Shown here in pieces: positions 17,369-26,077 of a DNA stretch of 48,849 nucleotides. The notes below the pieces were generated by a model. The model was not told the origin of the DNA and did no database searches. It worked only from the letters and a program-made list of their open reading frames with translations. The stretch is taken from positions 1-48,849 of the forward strand of contig NZ_LATL02000181.1 of assembly GCF_000972705.2 (NCBI RefSeq), in the 5' to 3' direction. Every line of letters starts with the position of its first letter. The stretch's first letter is position 1. Both the position numbers and the translations under genes were made by a program. Origin of the DNA: Limnoraphis robusta CS-951. Lineage in GTDB: Bacteria > Cyanobacteriota > Cyanobacteriia > Cyanobacteriales > Microcoleaceae.

Positions 17369-17404
17369 GACAGAACGTATTTTGCAGAGCAAAGGATAAA
17401 TAAC

Positions 17405-17764
17405 ATGACATACGAAGTCGAGTACACGGACGAGTTTGAACAATGGTGGTTAACACTAGATGAAGCGACTCAAGACGAAATTGATATTGCCGTTGAGTTA
17501 CTTCAAGAATGGGGGCCAAATCTTCGTTTTCCCCAAAGTTCCGGTGTTCAGGGTACTCGTCACCCGCGTATGCGGGAACTGCGTGTACAACACAAAGGTA
17601 ATCCATATCGCATCTTGTATGTTTTCGATCCTCGCCGAGTCGCGGTACTCCTTTTAGGAGGTAGCAAAGTTGGCAATGATCGCTGGTATGAAGAAAATGT
17701 ACCAAAAGCAGATCGGCTCTATGACGAACTATTGCAAGAGCTAGAAAATGAAGGTTTGATATGA
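17405..17764 (+). CDS. RelE/HigB-family toxin
   Basis: A 119-residue protein of the phage Gp49/HigB branch of the RelE superfamily, mRNA interferases acting at ribosomes. It starts YEVEYTDEFEQWWLTLDEATQ, continues with a helical pair, then GTRHPRMRELRVQH, NPYRILYVFDPRRVAVLLLGG and a C-terminal helix DRWYEENVPKADRLYDEL. This is the usual order of HigB-like toxins. The frame is open 58 codons further upstream. I choose ATG 17405 because AAAGGA lies at 17391-17396 and the toxin fold begins at once. The antitoxin gene follows with a four-base overlap (ATGA). Toxin-first order is usual for HigBA. Confidence 0.88.
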   Translation: MTYEVEYTDEFEQWWLTLDEATQDEIDIAVELLQEWGPNLRFPQSSGVQGTRHPRMRELRVQHKGNPYRILYVFDPRRVAVLLLGGSKVGNDRWYEENVPKADRLYDELLQELENEGLI

Positions 17765-18063
17765 AAACAAAGTCTTTTAACGAATTACGCAAACGAATGA
17801 CACCTGAGCGGAGAGCTAAAAATAAAGCTCGCGCTCAATTAGCGTTACTTTACCTTAACTTAGCAGAATTGCAAGAGTCATTAGGAGTAACACCGGATGA
17901 TATGGGACAAGATATTGATATTCTATCTGTCTTGTCGGATATAGAAAACCAAGAAGATCATCAAATCTCTACTCTGTCTCGCTATATTCAAGCGTTGGGT
18001 GGAAGTTTGAAAATAGTCGCTAATTTCCCAGACAAAGAAGTTACGCTGGCTCACTTTGAATAA
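17761..18063 (+). CDS. HTH (XRE/HigA-like) antitoxin
   Basis: A 100-residue antitoxin partner of the upstream toxin. The N-terminal basic region (RKRMTPERRAKNKARAQ) precedes a helix-turn-helix region (LNLAELQESLGVTPDDMGQDIDILSVLSDIE) and the closing STLSRYIQALGGSLKIVANFPD, which is the typical end of HigA-like antitoxins with this toxin family. It would neutralise the toxin and repress the promoter. The recognition part of the HTH (DMGQDIDILSVLSDIEN) is unusually acidic compared with normal XRE antitoxins, so DNA binding may be altered. Four-base overlap with the toxin gene. Confidence 0.85.
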   Translation: MKTKSFNELRKRMTPERRAKNKARAQLALLYLNLAELQESLGVTPDDMGQDIDILSVLSDIENQEDHQISTLSRYIQALGGSLKIVANFPDKEVTLAHFE

Positions 18064-18240
18064 TTGCTTTGGTTTTCTCTAGAAAATGCAGGAGTAAATA
18101 TTTGCTGACTCAATTTTGATCGGAGAGTTTATAGCAATATACTCCTGCTCTTTCTTTGAACTTTTGCTTGACTTTTCTATCAAAATACGCTAATGTTATA
18201 CATAACTAGAGGGTTTAAGTTTCTTGGAGACTTTGCTCTG

Positions 18241-18340
18241 TCTCTCAACTTACCCCGCAAGGGGATAGAAACACGCCTCTAGTATGGTGATTGAACTGTT
18301 GTTTCAGTCTTCACCACTTCCCCGCAAGGGGACTCAAAAA
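18241..18340. CRISPR. Degenerate two-repeat CRISPR remnant
   Basis: Two copies of CCCCGCAAGGGGA, at 18253-18265 and 18320-18332, are 67 bases apart. Each is preceded by a GTCT...CTT-type segment, and the first is followed by TAGAAAC while the second is followed by CTCAAAAA. The CCCCGCAAGGGG palindrome ending in GAAAC is typical of cyanobacterial type III repeats, and 67 fits one repeat plus one spacer. The second copy has lost the GAAAC end and the flanks differ, so this is a decayed or minimal array with at most one spacer. No further copies are seen nearby. Confidence 0.5.
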
Positions 18341-18354
18341 TGTTAATATTATTC

Positions 18355-18390
18355 AATATTCCACTACAATTATTTTTGTGGTGGAATATC
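18355..18390. terminator. Hairpin between antitoxin/CRISPR remnant and RND pump
   Basis: AATATTCCACTACAA (18355-18369) and TTGTGGTGGAATATC (18376-18390) form a stem of about 15 bp, nearly perfect, with a 6-base loop. It lies between convergent transcription units. It could act as a bidirectional terminator or be an interspersed palindrome. No long T run follows. Nothing else is visible in 18064-18479 besides the CRISPR remnant. Confidence 0.45.
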
Positions 18391-18479
18391 TAATTTATAT
18401 TGGAAATGATTACAATAGTGAGTGCAATCGTCTCGCTTGCATGGTGCCTTAGACGATCGCTAACACACCCTACTTTTAT

Positions 18480-21400
18480 TTAATCTGTGATGGGAAGTTT
18501 GGGTTGCGATTTTTTTGACTTAGAAGAACGTTTCGTTTTCCGTTTTCCGCCTGTGAATAGATTCTGTAGCCCATGTTGAAAATTATCAACGTAGGTGAAC
18601 CAAACCGGAACAACAACTAAAGTTAATAGTGTAGAAGTCGTCATTCCGCCAATAACTGCGATCGCCATTGGACTGCGAGTTTGAGAACCTGCACCTAATT
18701 CTAACGCAATCGGAACCATTCCTGCAATGGTTGAAAGAGTGGTCATCAAAATTGGACGTAGACGAGAAACTCCTGCTTCAATTACCGCAGAAAATTGAGG
18801 CTTTCCGTCTCGTTCATTCGCTAACGAACAGTCTACCAACAAAATCGCATTTTTGGTTACTAAACCCATCAACAATACAATCCCAATTAACGCAAATAAC
18901 CCCAATTCTTTCTGTGTCCACAACAACCCCAATAACGCACCCCCAATCGATAACGGTAACGCCATTAAAATCGAGAAAGGCAGTAAAAAATTATTGTACA
19001 ACAACACCAAAATCGCATAAATTCCTAATACCGCTAAACCCAACGCACTCAAAAATCGCGTGAAGATATCAATCATAATTTTGGCATCTCCATCGGACTT
19101 TTGTTCGACATCAGGTGGAAGCGGATTCATCGCAGGTAATGCTTGCACTTTCGCTAACGCATCGCCTAAAGAAATCCCTTCTAAATTCGCTTCAATTGAT
19201 ACTTGACGCGCCCGATCAAACCGATCAATTGTTGCTGGCCCACTGCCAATTGTAATCTCAGCAACGGCAGATAATGGGACTAAATCGCCCGTTTGACTAG
19301 GAATTTGCAAGTTGCGAATGATATCAAAATCATTTCTAAATTCCTCTGCTAATTGAACTCGGATTGGAATTTGGCGATCGGCTAAATCAAACTTTGCTAA
19401 ACTGGATTCATTATCCCCTAACGTTGCGAGTCGGGCGGTACGGGCGATTGATTGAACCGAAACCCCTAAATCTCCTGCTCTTTCTGGATCAGGTTTGATC
19501 AAGATTTCTGGCTTGACTAAACTTGCAGTAGAAGTCACTTCTACTAAACCCGAAATATCCCGCATTTGACGTTCTAAATCATTCGCAGTTTGGGTTAACG
19601 CTTGGGGATTTTCACTCGTTAAAACTATCGAGAGAGCTTTGCCACCACCGCCAGCACCTTCTGAGCGAAAACTAATTCTTGCGCCGGGAATTTGTTCAAA
19701 CTTTTCGCGCATTTGCTGTTCAAATTCTTTTTGGGAAATCTCCCGTTCTTCTCGAGGCTTTAGATTAATATAAATCGTTCCTTTATTCACCCCTGCATCA
19801 CTATTCCCACCAGTCCCCACGACCCCTAACACATTGACAACGGCTGGATTTTCACCAATTAAAGCTGTTGTTTTCTGGGCAGTTTGATCGAGATCCTGCA
19901 ACGTAGAACCCGGTGGAAGTTCAATAGAAACTGTACTTAAACCTGTATCCCCATTATCAAATAATCCCTTGGGAATCATCGGAATTAATTGCAAACTGCC
20001 GATAAAAAATGCCACCGCAAGGGCTAACGTTAAAATCTTATTTCTTAAGGAAAAACGCAATAAACCCCGATAAGGATGAATGCGATTTTTTCGGGCTTTA
20101 TAATCAGAAATTGTTAATTCTTTTTGCTGTTTCGGCTTTAATAACCTCGCCCCTAACATCGGAGTCATTGTACAGGCGACTAAGGTTGAAAACATCGTCG
20201 AAACTGCAACCGTTACCCCAAAAGGTTGAAAAAATTGACCGGGAACACCCCCCATAAATGCAACAGGTATAAACACAGCGACAATGGTTGCTGTTGTCGC
20301 CACAACCGCTAACCCAATTTCTTCGGAAGCATCAAGGGAGGCTTGAAAAGGTGTTTTACCCATTTCAATGTGTTGGTCAATATTTTCCATCATACAGATG
20401 GCATCATCAACCAAGTTTCCCATCGCTAAAGCCAGTGCTAATAAAGTCATACTATTGAGGGTATATCCCAATAGCTTCATTACCACAAATGTTGGTAAAA
20501 TTGACAACGGTAACGCAATCGCTGTAATTAACGTGGGTCGCCAATTTCGTAAAAATAAACCCACAACAATAACGGTTAAAACAGACCCCAAAACTAACGC
20601 ATCAACTGAAGCTTGATAGGATTCCCGAATGGATTCAGCATCGGTCAGAATCAGTTCTAAACTAATATCATCGGGCAGCGTTTTCTCTAACTCAGCAACC
20701 GCTTGACGAACCCCTTCTTCTACCGTGACTAATGTGCTGCCTGTACTTCTAAATACCGAAAAAGTAACAACAGGTTCTCCAATTTCTTGAGAATTTGAAG
20801 CACTAGAATTTTCGACCTCAAAATAGCGAGCAACCTGACGCACTTCACTAAAGCCATCAATCACATTTCCCACACTGGAAAGCGGAATTGAACCCCCCGA
20901 AGGAAGAACAATCGGATAATTTCTTAAGGCTTCAACGGTTTTAGCACTTCCTAACGTGCGAATACTCTTTTCTGTTCCACCAAATTGCGATCGTCCTCCC
21001 GGTAAATTAATATTAAAAGCCCGAATTTGATCATTAACTTGCGTCGCTGTAATTCCTAAACTTTGCAGGCGATCTGGGTTTAACTCAATGCGAATTTCTC
21101 TGTCAATTCCTCCATCCCGTTGAATTTGTGCTACACCCGGAACATTGAGTAACGCACGGCTAATGGTTCGATCTACTAAATCACTTAATTCTTCAACAGA
21201 CGCTCTTGGAGATGTCACTGCATATGTCATGACAACGCCCCCCGCAAACCGCAACCGTTGGACAACGGGATCGTTAATATCTGACGGTAAATCTTGACGA
21301 ATTTGAGCGATCGCATTTCGCACATCATTCGTGGCGCGATCGCTATCTGTTCCTAAAATAAAACTAACCGTTGTGGTGGAAATTCCATCTTGAACAGAAG

Positions 21401-21653
21401 AGATTAAACGATCAATATTTCCTAAACCTGCAACCGAATCTTCTACTTTTTTGGTCACTTGAGTTTCTAATTCTGTGGGTCCTGCTCCCGGTTGAGTGAC
21501 GGTAATATTGACGGCTGGAATATCAACATTTGGAGTATCATCAATTCCCAATTGTGGAAAAGACATCAACCCCACCACGGTTAAGATTAAAAATAAAACT
21601 AAAGTGGGAACAGGTCTTTTGATTGACCAAGCGGATAAACTAAATTGAGACAT
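18480..21653 (-). CDS. RND efflux transporter, inner-membrane pump (AcrB/HAE1 type)
   Basis: A proton-driven pump that exports hydrophobic compounds through a tripartite complex. The 1057 residues fit the family. The opening SAWSIKRPVPTLVLFLIL is the first membrane helix. The proton relay aspartates are D416-D417 in GNLVDDAICMMENI of TM4. The porter-domain signatures include LNVPGVAQIQRDGG, and the late MGLVTKNAILLVDC and RLRPILMTTLSTIAGMVP blocks are typical of HAE1 proteins. The C-terminus is a short basic tail. It follows the adaptor gene with a gap of 33 bases in the same direction, so the two form an operon. The outer-membrane factor is not here. Substrate is unknown. Confidence 0.96.
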   Translation of the reverse strand: MSQFSLSAWSIKRPVPTLVLFLILTVVGLMSFPQLGIDDTPNVDIPAVNITVTQPGAGPTELETQVTKKVEDSVAGLGNIDRLISSVQDGISTTTVSFILGTDSDRATNDVRNAIAQIRQDLPSDINDPVVQRLRFAGGVVMTYAVTSPRASVEELSDLVDRTISRALLNVPGVAQIQRDGGIDREIRIELNPDRLQSLGITATQVNDQIRAFNINLPGGRSQFGGTEKSIRTLGSAKTVEALRNYPIVLPSGGSIPLSSVGNVIDGFSEVRQVARYFEVENSSASNSQEIGEPVVTFSVFRSTGSTLVTVEEGVRQAVAELEKTLPDDISLELILTDAESIRESYQASVDALVLGSVLTVIVVGLFLRNWRPTLITAIALPLSILPTFVVMKLLGYTLNSMTLLALALAMGNLVDDAICMMENIDQHIEMGKTPFQASLDASEEIGLAVVATTATIVAVFIPVAFMGGVPGQFFQPFGVTVAVSTMFSTLVACTMTPMLGARLLKPKQQKELTISDYKARKNRIHPYRGLLRFSLRNKILTLALAVAFFIGSLQLIPMIPKGLFDNGDTGLSTVSIELPPGSTLQDLDQTAQKTTALIGENPAVVNVLGVVGTGGNSDAGVNKGTIYINLKPREEREISQKEFEQQMREKFEQIPGARISFRSEGAGGGGKALSIVLTSENPQALTQTANDLERQMRDISGLVEVTSTASLVKPEILIKPDPERAGDLGVSVQSIARTARLATLGDNESSLAKFDLADRQIPIRVQLAEEFRNDFDIIRNLQIPSQTGDLVPLSAVAEITIGSGPATIDRFDRARQVSIEANLEGISLGDALAKVQALPAMNPLPPDVEQKSDGDAKIMIDIFTRFLSALGLAVLGIYAILVLLYNNFLLPFSILMALPLSIGGALLGLLWTQKELGLFALIGIVLLMGLVTKNAILLVDCSLANERDGKPQFSAVIEAGVSRLRPILMTTLSTIAGMVPIALELGAGSQTRSPMAIAVIGGMTTSTLLTLVVVPVWFTYVDNFQHGLQNLFTGGKRKTKRSSKSKKSQPKLPITD

Positions 21654-21686
21654 TGTTAAATCTGGAGTAAGATCAATTTAAACACT

Positions 21687-23477
21687 TTATTCGGGATAAA
21701 CGACATTCACAGAATCGCCATCTTTGAGATAAGCAGCACCCGAAACGACGATGCGATCGCCGAGATTTAAACCGCTTTTAATTTCTACTCTAGCTTGAGT
21801 TAAATTACCCCGAATTTCACCAACTTGTATCGGCGTGGCTTGAACGGTTTGATTATCTGTTAACCGATAAACGATTGAACTCCCATCGGCTTGAGGTACA
21901 ACAGCTTTAGCCGGAATTTTTAACCCTTGGGTGCTGCTGGTTGCGATCGCCGCCCGCAAAAACATTCCCGGACGTAAGAAAGAACCTGAAATTGCACCGA
22001 GAGGAGGAAGATTAATTTTAACGGTTGCTTTGCGACTTTCTGGGTCAATTAAAGGTGAAATTTCTCGCACAATTCCCTGAACTTTTAACTTAGAATCCGC
22101 ATCAGAAGTGATGGTAACAGGCGATCCTATTTTGACTTGAGAAAGTAGAGTTTCGGGAACTTTTGCGTGGAGTTCTAACTGATTTTCGGCGATAATAGTA
22201 AACAGTTCTTTTGTGCCATTCGTCACATCCCCAATGCGGGCGACTCGGCGAGCAATCACACCCGTTGCAGGGGCGCGAACTTCGGTTTGTTGCAGTTGAG
22301 TTTCGAGTTGTTTAACTTGGGCTTGGGCTTCCGTAACTTCCGCCTGCGCCACCGCAATTTCTTCCGGGCGGGTGCCATTGATTAACTCATTCAAATTACT
22401 GCGAACTTCTGCAACTTCCGCCTGGGCTGCGGCAATTTCTTCGGGACGAGCGCCATTTTGTAACTGTCGCAGGGCTTGACGTTCCATATCAACTGTAGCC
22501 TCAAGTCGATCTACTTGACTGAGCCGACTTTGTTCAAGCTGTTGAATGCGTCTTTGGGCTTCATCGACTAAGGCTCGGAGTCGGCGTTCGTTTTGCAAAT
22601 ATTCCTCCAAACTATCTTCAGAAACCGCCCCTTGATCTTTTAACGCTTGATAACGACGCACTCGTTCACTGGCGAGTTCAAGATCGGCTTTATTGGCTAT
22701 TAGTCGAGACTCCGCTTGAGCAATTTCATCATCCAAACTCCCCGATCGCGCATCGGCTAATCGGGCTTCAGCCTCATTTAATTTAGCTTGAGCGACCGCA
22801 ATTTCTTCTGAGCGAGTCCCCGCTTGCAACTCATCTAAAGTGGCTTGAGCGCGATTTAAACGGGCCTCGGCTGCGGCAATTTGTTCGGGACGGGTACCCG
22901 TTTGTAGCTTGCTGAGGTTGGCTTGCGCCCTGGCTAACCCCGCAACGGCTTGATCAATTTGCGATCGCAACACCGAATCATCTAAAACGGCTAAAAGTTC
23001 CCCAGCTTCGACGAGATCTCCTTCTTTAGCCAGAACCTGTTGAATTTGCAGCCCACTGGCTTGGGGAAGCACAGGTAAAAGATCGTAAGCTTCGACGCTT
23101 CCGGTTACGTCTAACTGACGGGTAACGGTGGCTAATTCGACAGGGGCGACGGTGACGGTTTGCCTAGAAGCTGCACTGGCAGAAACTTCAACAACTGCGG
23201 CTTGATTGTTGGTCGGTTCAGGGGCTTGAGTCTTGGGGTTGACATAGAAGTGCATTACCGCTACAGTCCCTAAAATACCGAGTCCTAAACCGGATATCAT
23301 GCCGCCCCATCGGCTTGAACCGGGGTCAGAGGTTGAAGGTTCTTCTTCCGCTTCGAGTTCGGTTTCATCGGCTAGGGGTTCGATTTCCAGGAGTTCCTGA
23401 TCAACAACCGAGGATAATTCTCTCGGGGAAGGGGGATCTTGTTCCTCTAACTCAGACATAATTTCCTTGTAAGCCAT
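21687..23477 (-). CDS. RND efflux periplasmic adaptor (membrane fusion protein)
   Basis: The adaptor links the pump to the outer-membrane channel. An acidic N-terminal tail of about 50 residues precedes one membrane segment (GMISGLGLGILGTVAVMHFY). The lipoyl-like part follows (VLAKEGDLVEAGELLAVLDD). Then comes a long coiled-coil hairpin built from repeated units of the type GTRPEQIAAAEARLNRAQ, at least five times, then VRAPATGVIARRVARIGD and the beta-barrel. At 596 residues it is longer than usual (about 400) because of the added hairpin repeats and the acidic tail. A GGAGGAA sits 6 bases before the ATG at 23477 and supports this start over the next ATG six codons downstream. Confidence 0.95.
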   Translation of the reverse strand: MAYKEIMSELEEQDPPSPRELSSVVDQELLEIEPLADETELEAEEEPSTSDPGSSRWGGMISGLGLGILGTVAVMHFYVNPKTQAPEPTNNQAAVVEVSASAASRQTVTVAPVELATVTRQLDVTGSVEAYDLLPVLPQASGLQIQQVLAKEGDLVEAGELLAVLDDSVLRSQIDQAVAGLARAQANLSKLQTGTRPEQIAAAEARLNRAQATLDELQAGTRSEEIAVAQAKLNEAEARLADARSGSLDDEIAQAESRLIANKADLELASERVRRYQALKDQGAVSEDSLEEYLQNERRLRALVDEAQRRIQQLEQSRLSQVDRLEATVDMERQALRQLQNGARPEEIAAAQAEVAEVRSNLNELINGTRPEEIAVAQAEVTEAQAQVKQLETQLQQTEVRAPATGVIARRVARIGDVTNGTKELFTIIAENQLELHAKVPETLLSQVKIGSPVTITSDADSKLKVQGIVREISPLIDPESRKATVKINLPPLGAISGSFLRPGMFLRAAIATSSTQGLKIPAKAVVPQADGSSIVYRLTDNQTVQATPIQVGEIRGNLTQARVEIKSGLNLGDRIVVSGAAYLKDGDSVNVVYPE

Positions 23478-24014
23478 TCAGGATTCCTCCAATTTAGAGT
23501 TCTGTAATTGTGTAGATATATGTATAACATTATGGATTTTTCTTAATATTCTTAATTGTAGCGTGTTGAGATGATCACGGATCACGGTCGAGAAATTAAA
23601 CTCAAACTCTTATTTATCAAGGGTCTTAGTTGATTTTAGCGGAATCAAGAGAGATGAATTTAAGGTTAACTTATATAAAGCAAAGTTGAAATGATGATTT
23701 TTTCGGGATGCCACGGAAGATGGTTCATAATTTGAGTGAAGACCTGCGCGATCAAATACGCTAGACTCAGAAAAATTTCCGGATCAGTTGCATCTACAAC
23801 TCCAGCGACTAAGCGACTGACTCTTTCGAGTGCAACTGAATGTGAGATCCTACAAGATCACGAGTGTCAAAACAGTTGATGATTCACAGTTCACTGAGCG
23901 AGCAGGTTAATATTTAAGGGCTGTACTTGTTCGCTGAGTTGTTGTGATTTGCTGTGATTTGCTGTTCAATCTGGCTAACCCGTAAATAACCGACTGTAAA
24001 AGTCAATACCTCGT
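23478..24014. other. Intergenic region between divergent efflux and HD-protein genes
   Basis: About 540 bases between divergent units, so it must carry both promoters. A near-tandem TGTGATTTGC (twice within 23941-23964) is the only repeat I note. I see no RNA gene and no gene-sized ORF. Confidence 0.4.
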
Positions 24015-24869
24015 ATGTTTTTCAACGCGACTGAATTATTAATTGATACCTTCGTTAGACAAATTCGAGAGGGCTACCGTCGTACCTATGGCGCTTTTAA
24101 ATCAGACTATGAAGACATTGTGGGCTGGGCGGGAAGCATGGCTTTAGAAAATATTGCCAATAGTGATGCTTTGTACCATGATGTCGAACATACCATCCTC
24201 GTGACTCTTGTGGGTCAAGAAATCTTGCGCGGTAGACATATCCGGGAAGGGGGCGTTTCCTGTGAAGACTGGCTGCATTTTTTGATTTCGCTGGTGTGTC
24301 ACGATATTGGCTATGTTAAAGGCGTTTGCCGTCAAGATCGACAAGGATGGTATGCCACCGGACGCCATGACGATATGGTTAATTTGCCAGATGGATGTAC
24401 AGATGCCAGTTTAACGCCTTATCATGTGGATCGAGCCAAACTGTTTATTGATGAACGCTTTGGAGGCCACAAGCTGATTGATGCAGAAGTGATCAAGCGT
24501 AATATCGAACTGACTCGCTTTCCAGTCCCGAAAGAATCCGATCATCAGGATACCATCAATTATCCGGGTTTGGTACGAGCGGCCGATTTAATTGGTCAAC
24601 TCAGCGATCCTCGCTACCTGATCAAGATTGGTGCTTTATTTTATGAATTTGAAGAAACTCGCTTTAATGAAAAAGTCGGCTATAAAAATCCAGGAGATTT
24701 ACGAAATAATTATCACAAATTTTACTGGAACGGCGTTTACCCCTATATTAAAGATGCCTTACATTATCTGACACTCACACAGCAGGGGAAGCAGATCGTG
24801 GCTAACCTCTATTCTAATGTGTTTGTGGTCGAGCATGATAATATTGCAGAGGAGGTTGCTCAAGCTTAG
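24015..24869 (+). CDS. HD domain metalloprotein (Npun_R2479 type)
   Basis: HD-superfamily proteins bind metals and often cleave phosphoesters such as nucleotides. The protein shows a metal-binding set: HDVEHT at residues 55-60 and the HD pair H96-D97 in LVCHDIGYVKG. Further conserved segments include RADLIGQLSDPRYL near residue 193. Length is 284 residues, no signal or membrane segment. The family is common in cyanobacteria and known by the name of the Nostoc punctiforme member; the substrate is not known to me. It is followed by the AI-2E gene after 53 bases in the same direction and may be cotranscribed. Confidence 0.88.
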   Translation: MFFNATELLIDTFVRQIREGYRRTYGAFKSDYEDIVGWAGSMALENIANSDALYHDVEHTILVTLVGQEILRGRHIREGGVSCEDWLHFLISLVCHDIGYVKGVCRQDRQGWYATGRHDDMVNLPDGCTDASLTPYHVDRAKLFIDERFGGHKLIDAEVIKRNIELTRFPVPKESDHQDTINYPGLVRAADLIGQLSDPRYLIKIGALFYEFEETRFNEKVGYKNPGDLRNNYHKFYWNGVYPYIKDALHYLTLTQQGKQIVANLYSNVFVVEHDNIAEEVAQA

Positions 24870-24922
24870 AAACGGTCTGCATCTCTAGAATACTCTGATT
24901 ACACATATTAGCTTATAGAATT

Positions 24923-26029
24923 ATGAACAGAATGTTTTCCCCTGTTCAAAACTTGTTGATAACATGGGTGCTGGTTTTAGTTGCTGGTGGACTGACGATT
25001 AGTGCATTTGACTACATCGGTGAACTGATTAGTATTTTAGTGACCGCCGGATTAATTGCCTTTATTCTTAATTATGCCGTCGCTAAATTACAACGGATTA
25101 TTCCTCGAGGTTTAGCGGCAGCATTGGTTTATCTAGTCACCGCTTTAGTGGTCATTGTCATTGCTTTAACAGTCGTTCCTCCCGTGATTACGCAAGGACG
25201 ACAACTGATTACCCGATTACCCGATTTAATCGAGTCTGGAAAACAACAATTAGCGGAATTTCAAACTTGGGGTTTAGAACGAAATTTACCCATAGATGTC
25301 GGAATTTTACAACAAAAACTGCTGGTGAATGTTCAAGGAAAAGCACAAGCGATCGCGACGACCAGTTTAGGATTAGTGCTGGGTACCTTTAACTGGTTTA
25401 TTGATTTTATTTTGATTCTAGTGATTGCTTTTTATATGCTGCTGGATGGCGAACGGTTATGGGATGGAATTACCAGTTTTTTATCGCCAAAAGTTCGCTA
25501 TATTTTTACAGAGTCTCTAGCTCGAAATCTTCAGGGATTTGTAGTCGGTCAGTTTCTCCTGGGGCTGTTTATGGCTGTGTCTTTAACGATCTCTTTTTTT
25601 ATACTCAAAGTTCCCTTCTTTCTGTTATTTGCCGTGTTTATTGGCATCCTGGAAGTGATTCCTTTTGTTGGGGCTACATTAGGAATTGGAACTGTTACCA
25701 TTATTGTGGCTTTTATTGATTGGAGGTTAGCCTTAGAAGTTCTCACTGTGGCTGTCATCTTTCAGCAAATCAAAGATAATCTCGTCACCCCTCGAATTAT
25801 GGGAAATATTACCGGACTTAGCCCAGTGATTATTTTCTCGTCTCTCCTACTTGGAGGTAGAATTGGCGGATTATTGGGTGTTATTCTGGCAATTCCCTTA
25901 ACAGGTGTAGTGAAAACTATTGTGGAAGTGATTCTCGATCCGGGTTCTCCTCCCCAAACGGGTTCATTTTTTGCCAATCCTTTAGAAGCAATAGAGGAGG
26001 AAAAATCCCCCGTCACGACGAATAACTAA
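24923..26029 (+). CDS. AI-2E family transporter (PerM/YdgG-like)
   Basis: A polytopic inner-membrane protein of the AI-2E exporter superfamily, whose members move varied substrates and some of which act as ion antiporters. Two N-terminal helices (LLITWVLVLVAGG and ISILVTAGLIAFIL), a third over VIVIALTVVPPVIT, a soluble stretch with LIESGKQQLAEFQ, and five further helices are visible. The family block VPFFLLFAVFIGILEVIPFVGA and the closing IFSSLLLGGRIGGLLGVILAIPLTG are clear. Length 368 is normal. Substrate cannot be assigned. Confidence 0.93.
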   Translation: MNRMFSPVQNLLITWVLVLVAGGLTISAFDYIGELISILVTAGLIAFILNYAVAKLQRIIPRGLAAALVYLVTALVVIVIALTVVPPVITQGRQLITRLPDLIESGKQQLAEFQTWGLERNLPIDVGILQQKLLVNVQGKAQAIATTSLGLVLGTFNWFIDFILILVIAFYMLLDGERLWDGITSFLSPKVRYIFTESLARNLQGFVVGQFLLGLFMAVSLTISFFILKVPFFLLFAVFIGILEVIPFVGATLGIGTVTIIVAFIDWRLALEVLTVAVIFQQIKDNLVTPRIMGNITGLSPVIIFSSLLLGGRIGGLLGVILAIPLTGVVKTIVEVILDPGSPPQTGSFFANPLEAIEEEKSPVTTNN

Positions 26030-26077
26030 CGAGTAATTCTTATCAAATTAACGCTAAAACTAGAACGAAAAACACAA

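Noticed and set aside
17337..17792. Minus-strand frame of 151 codons over the toxin gene
   Set aside because: Antisense to a toxin with clear HigB features and a coupled antitoxin.
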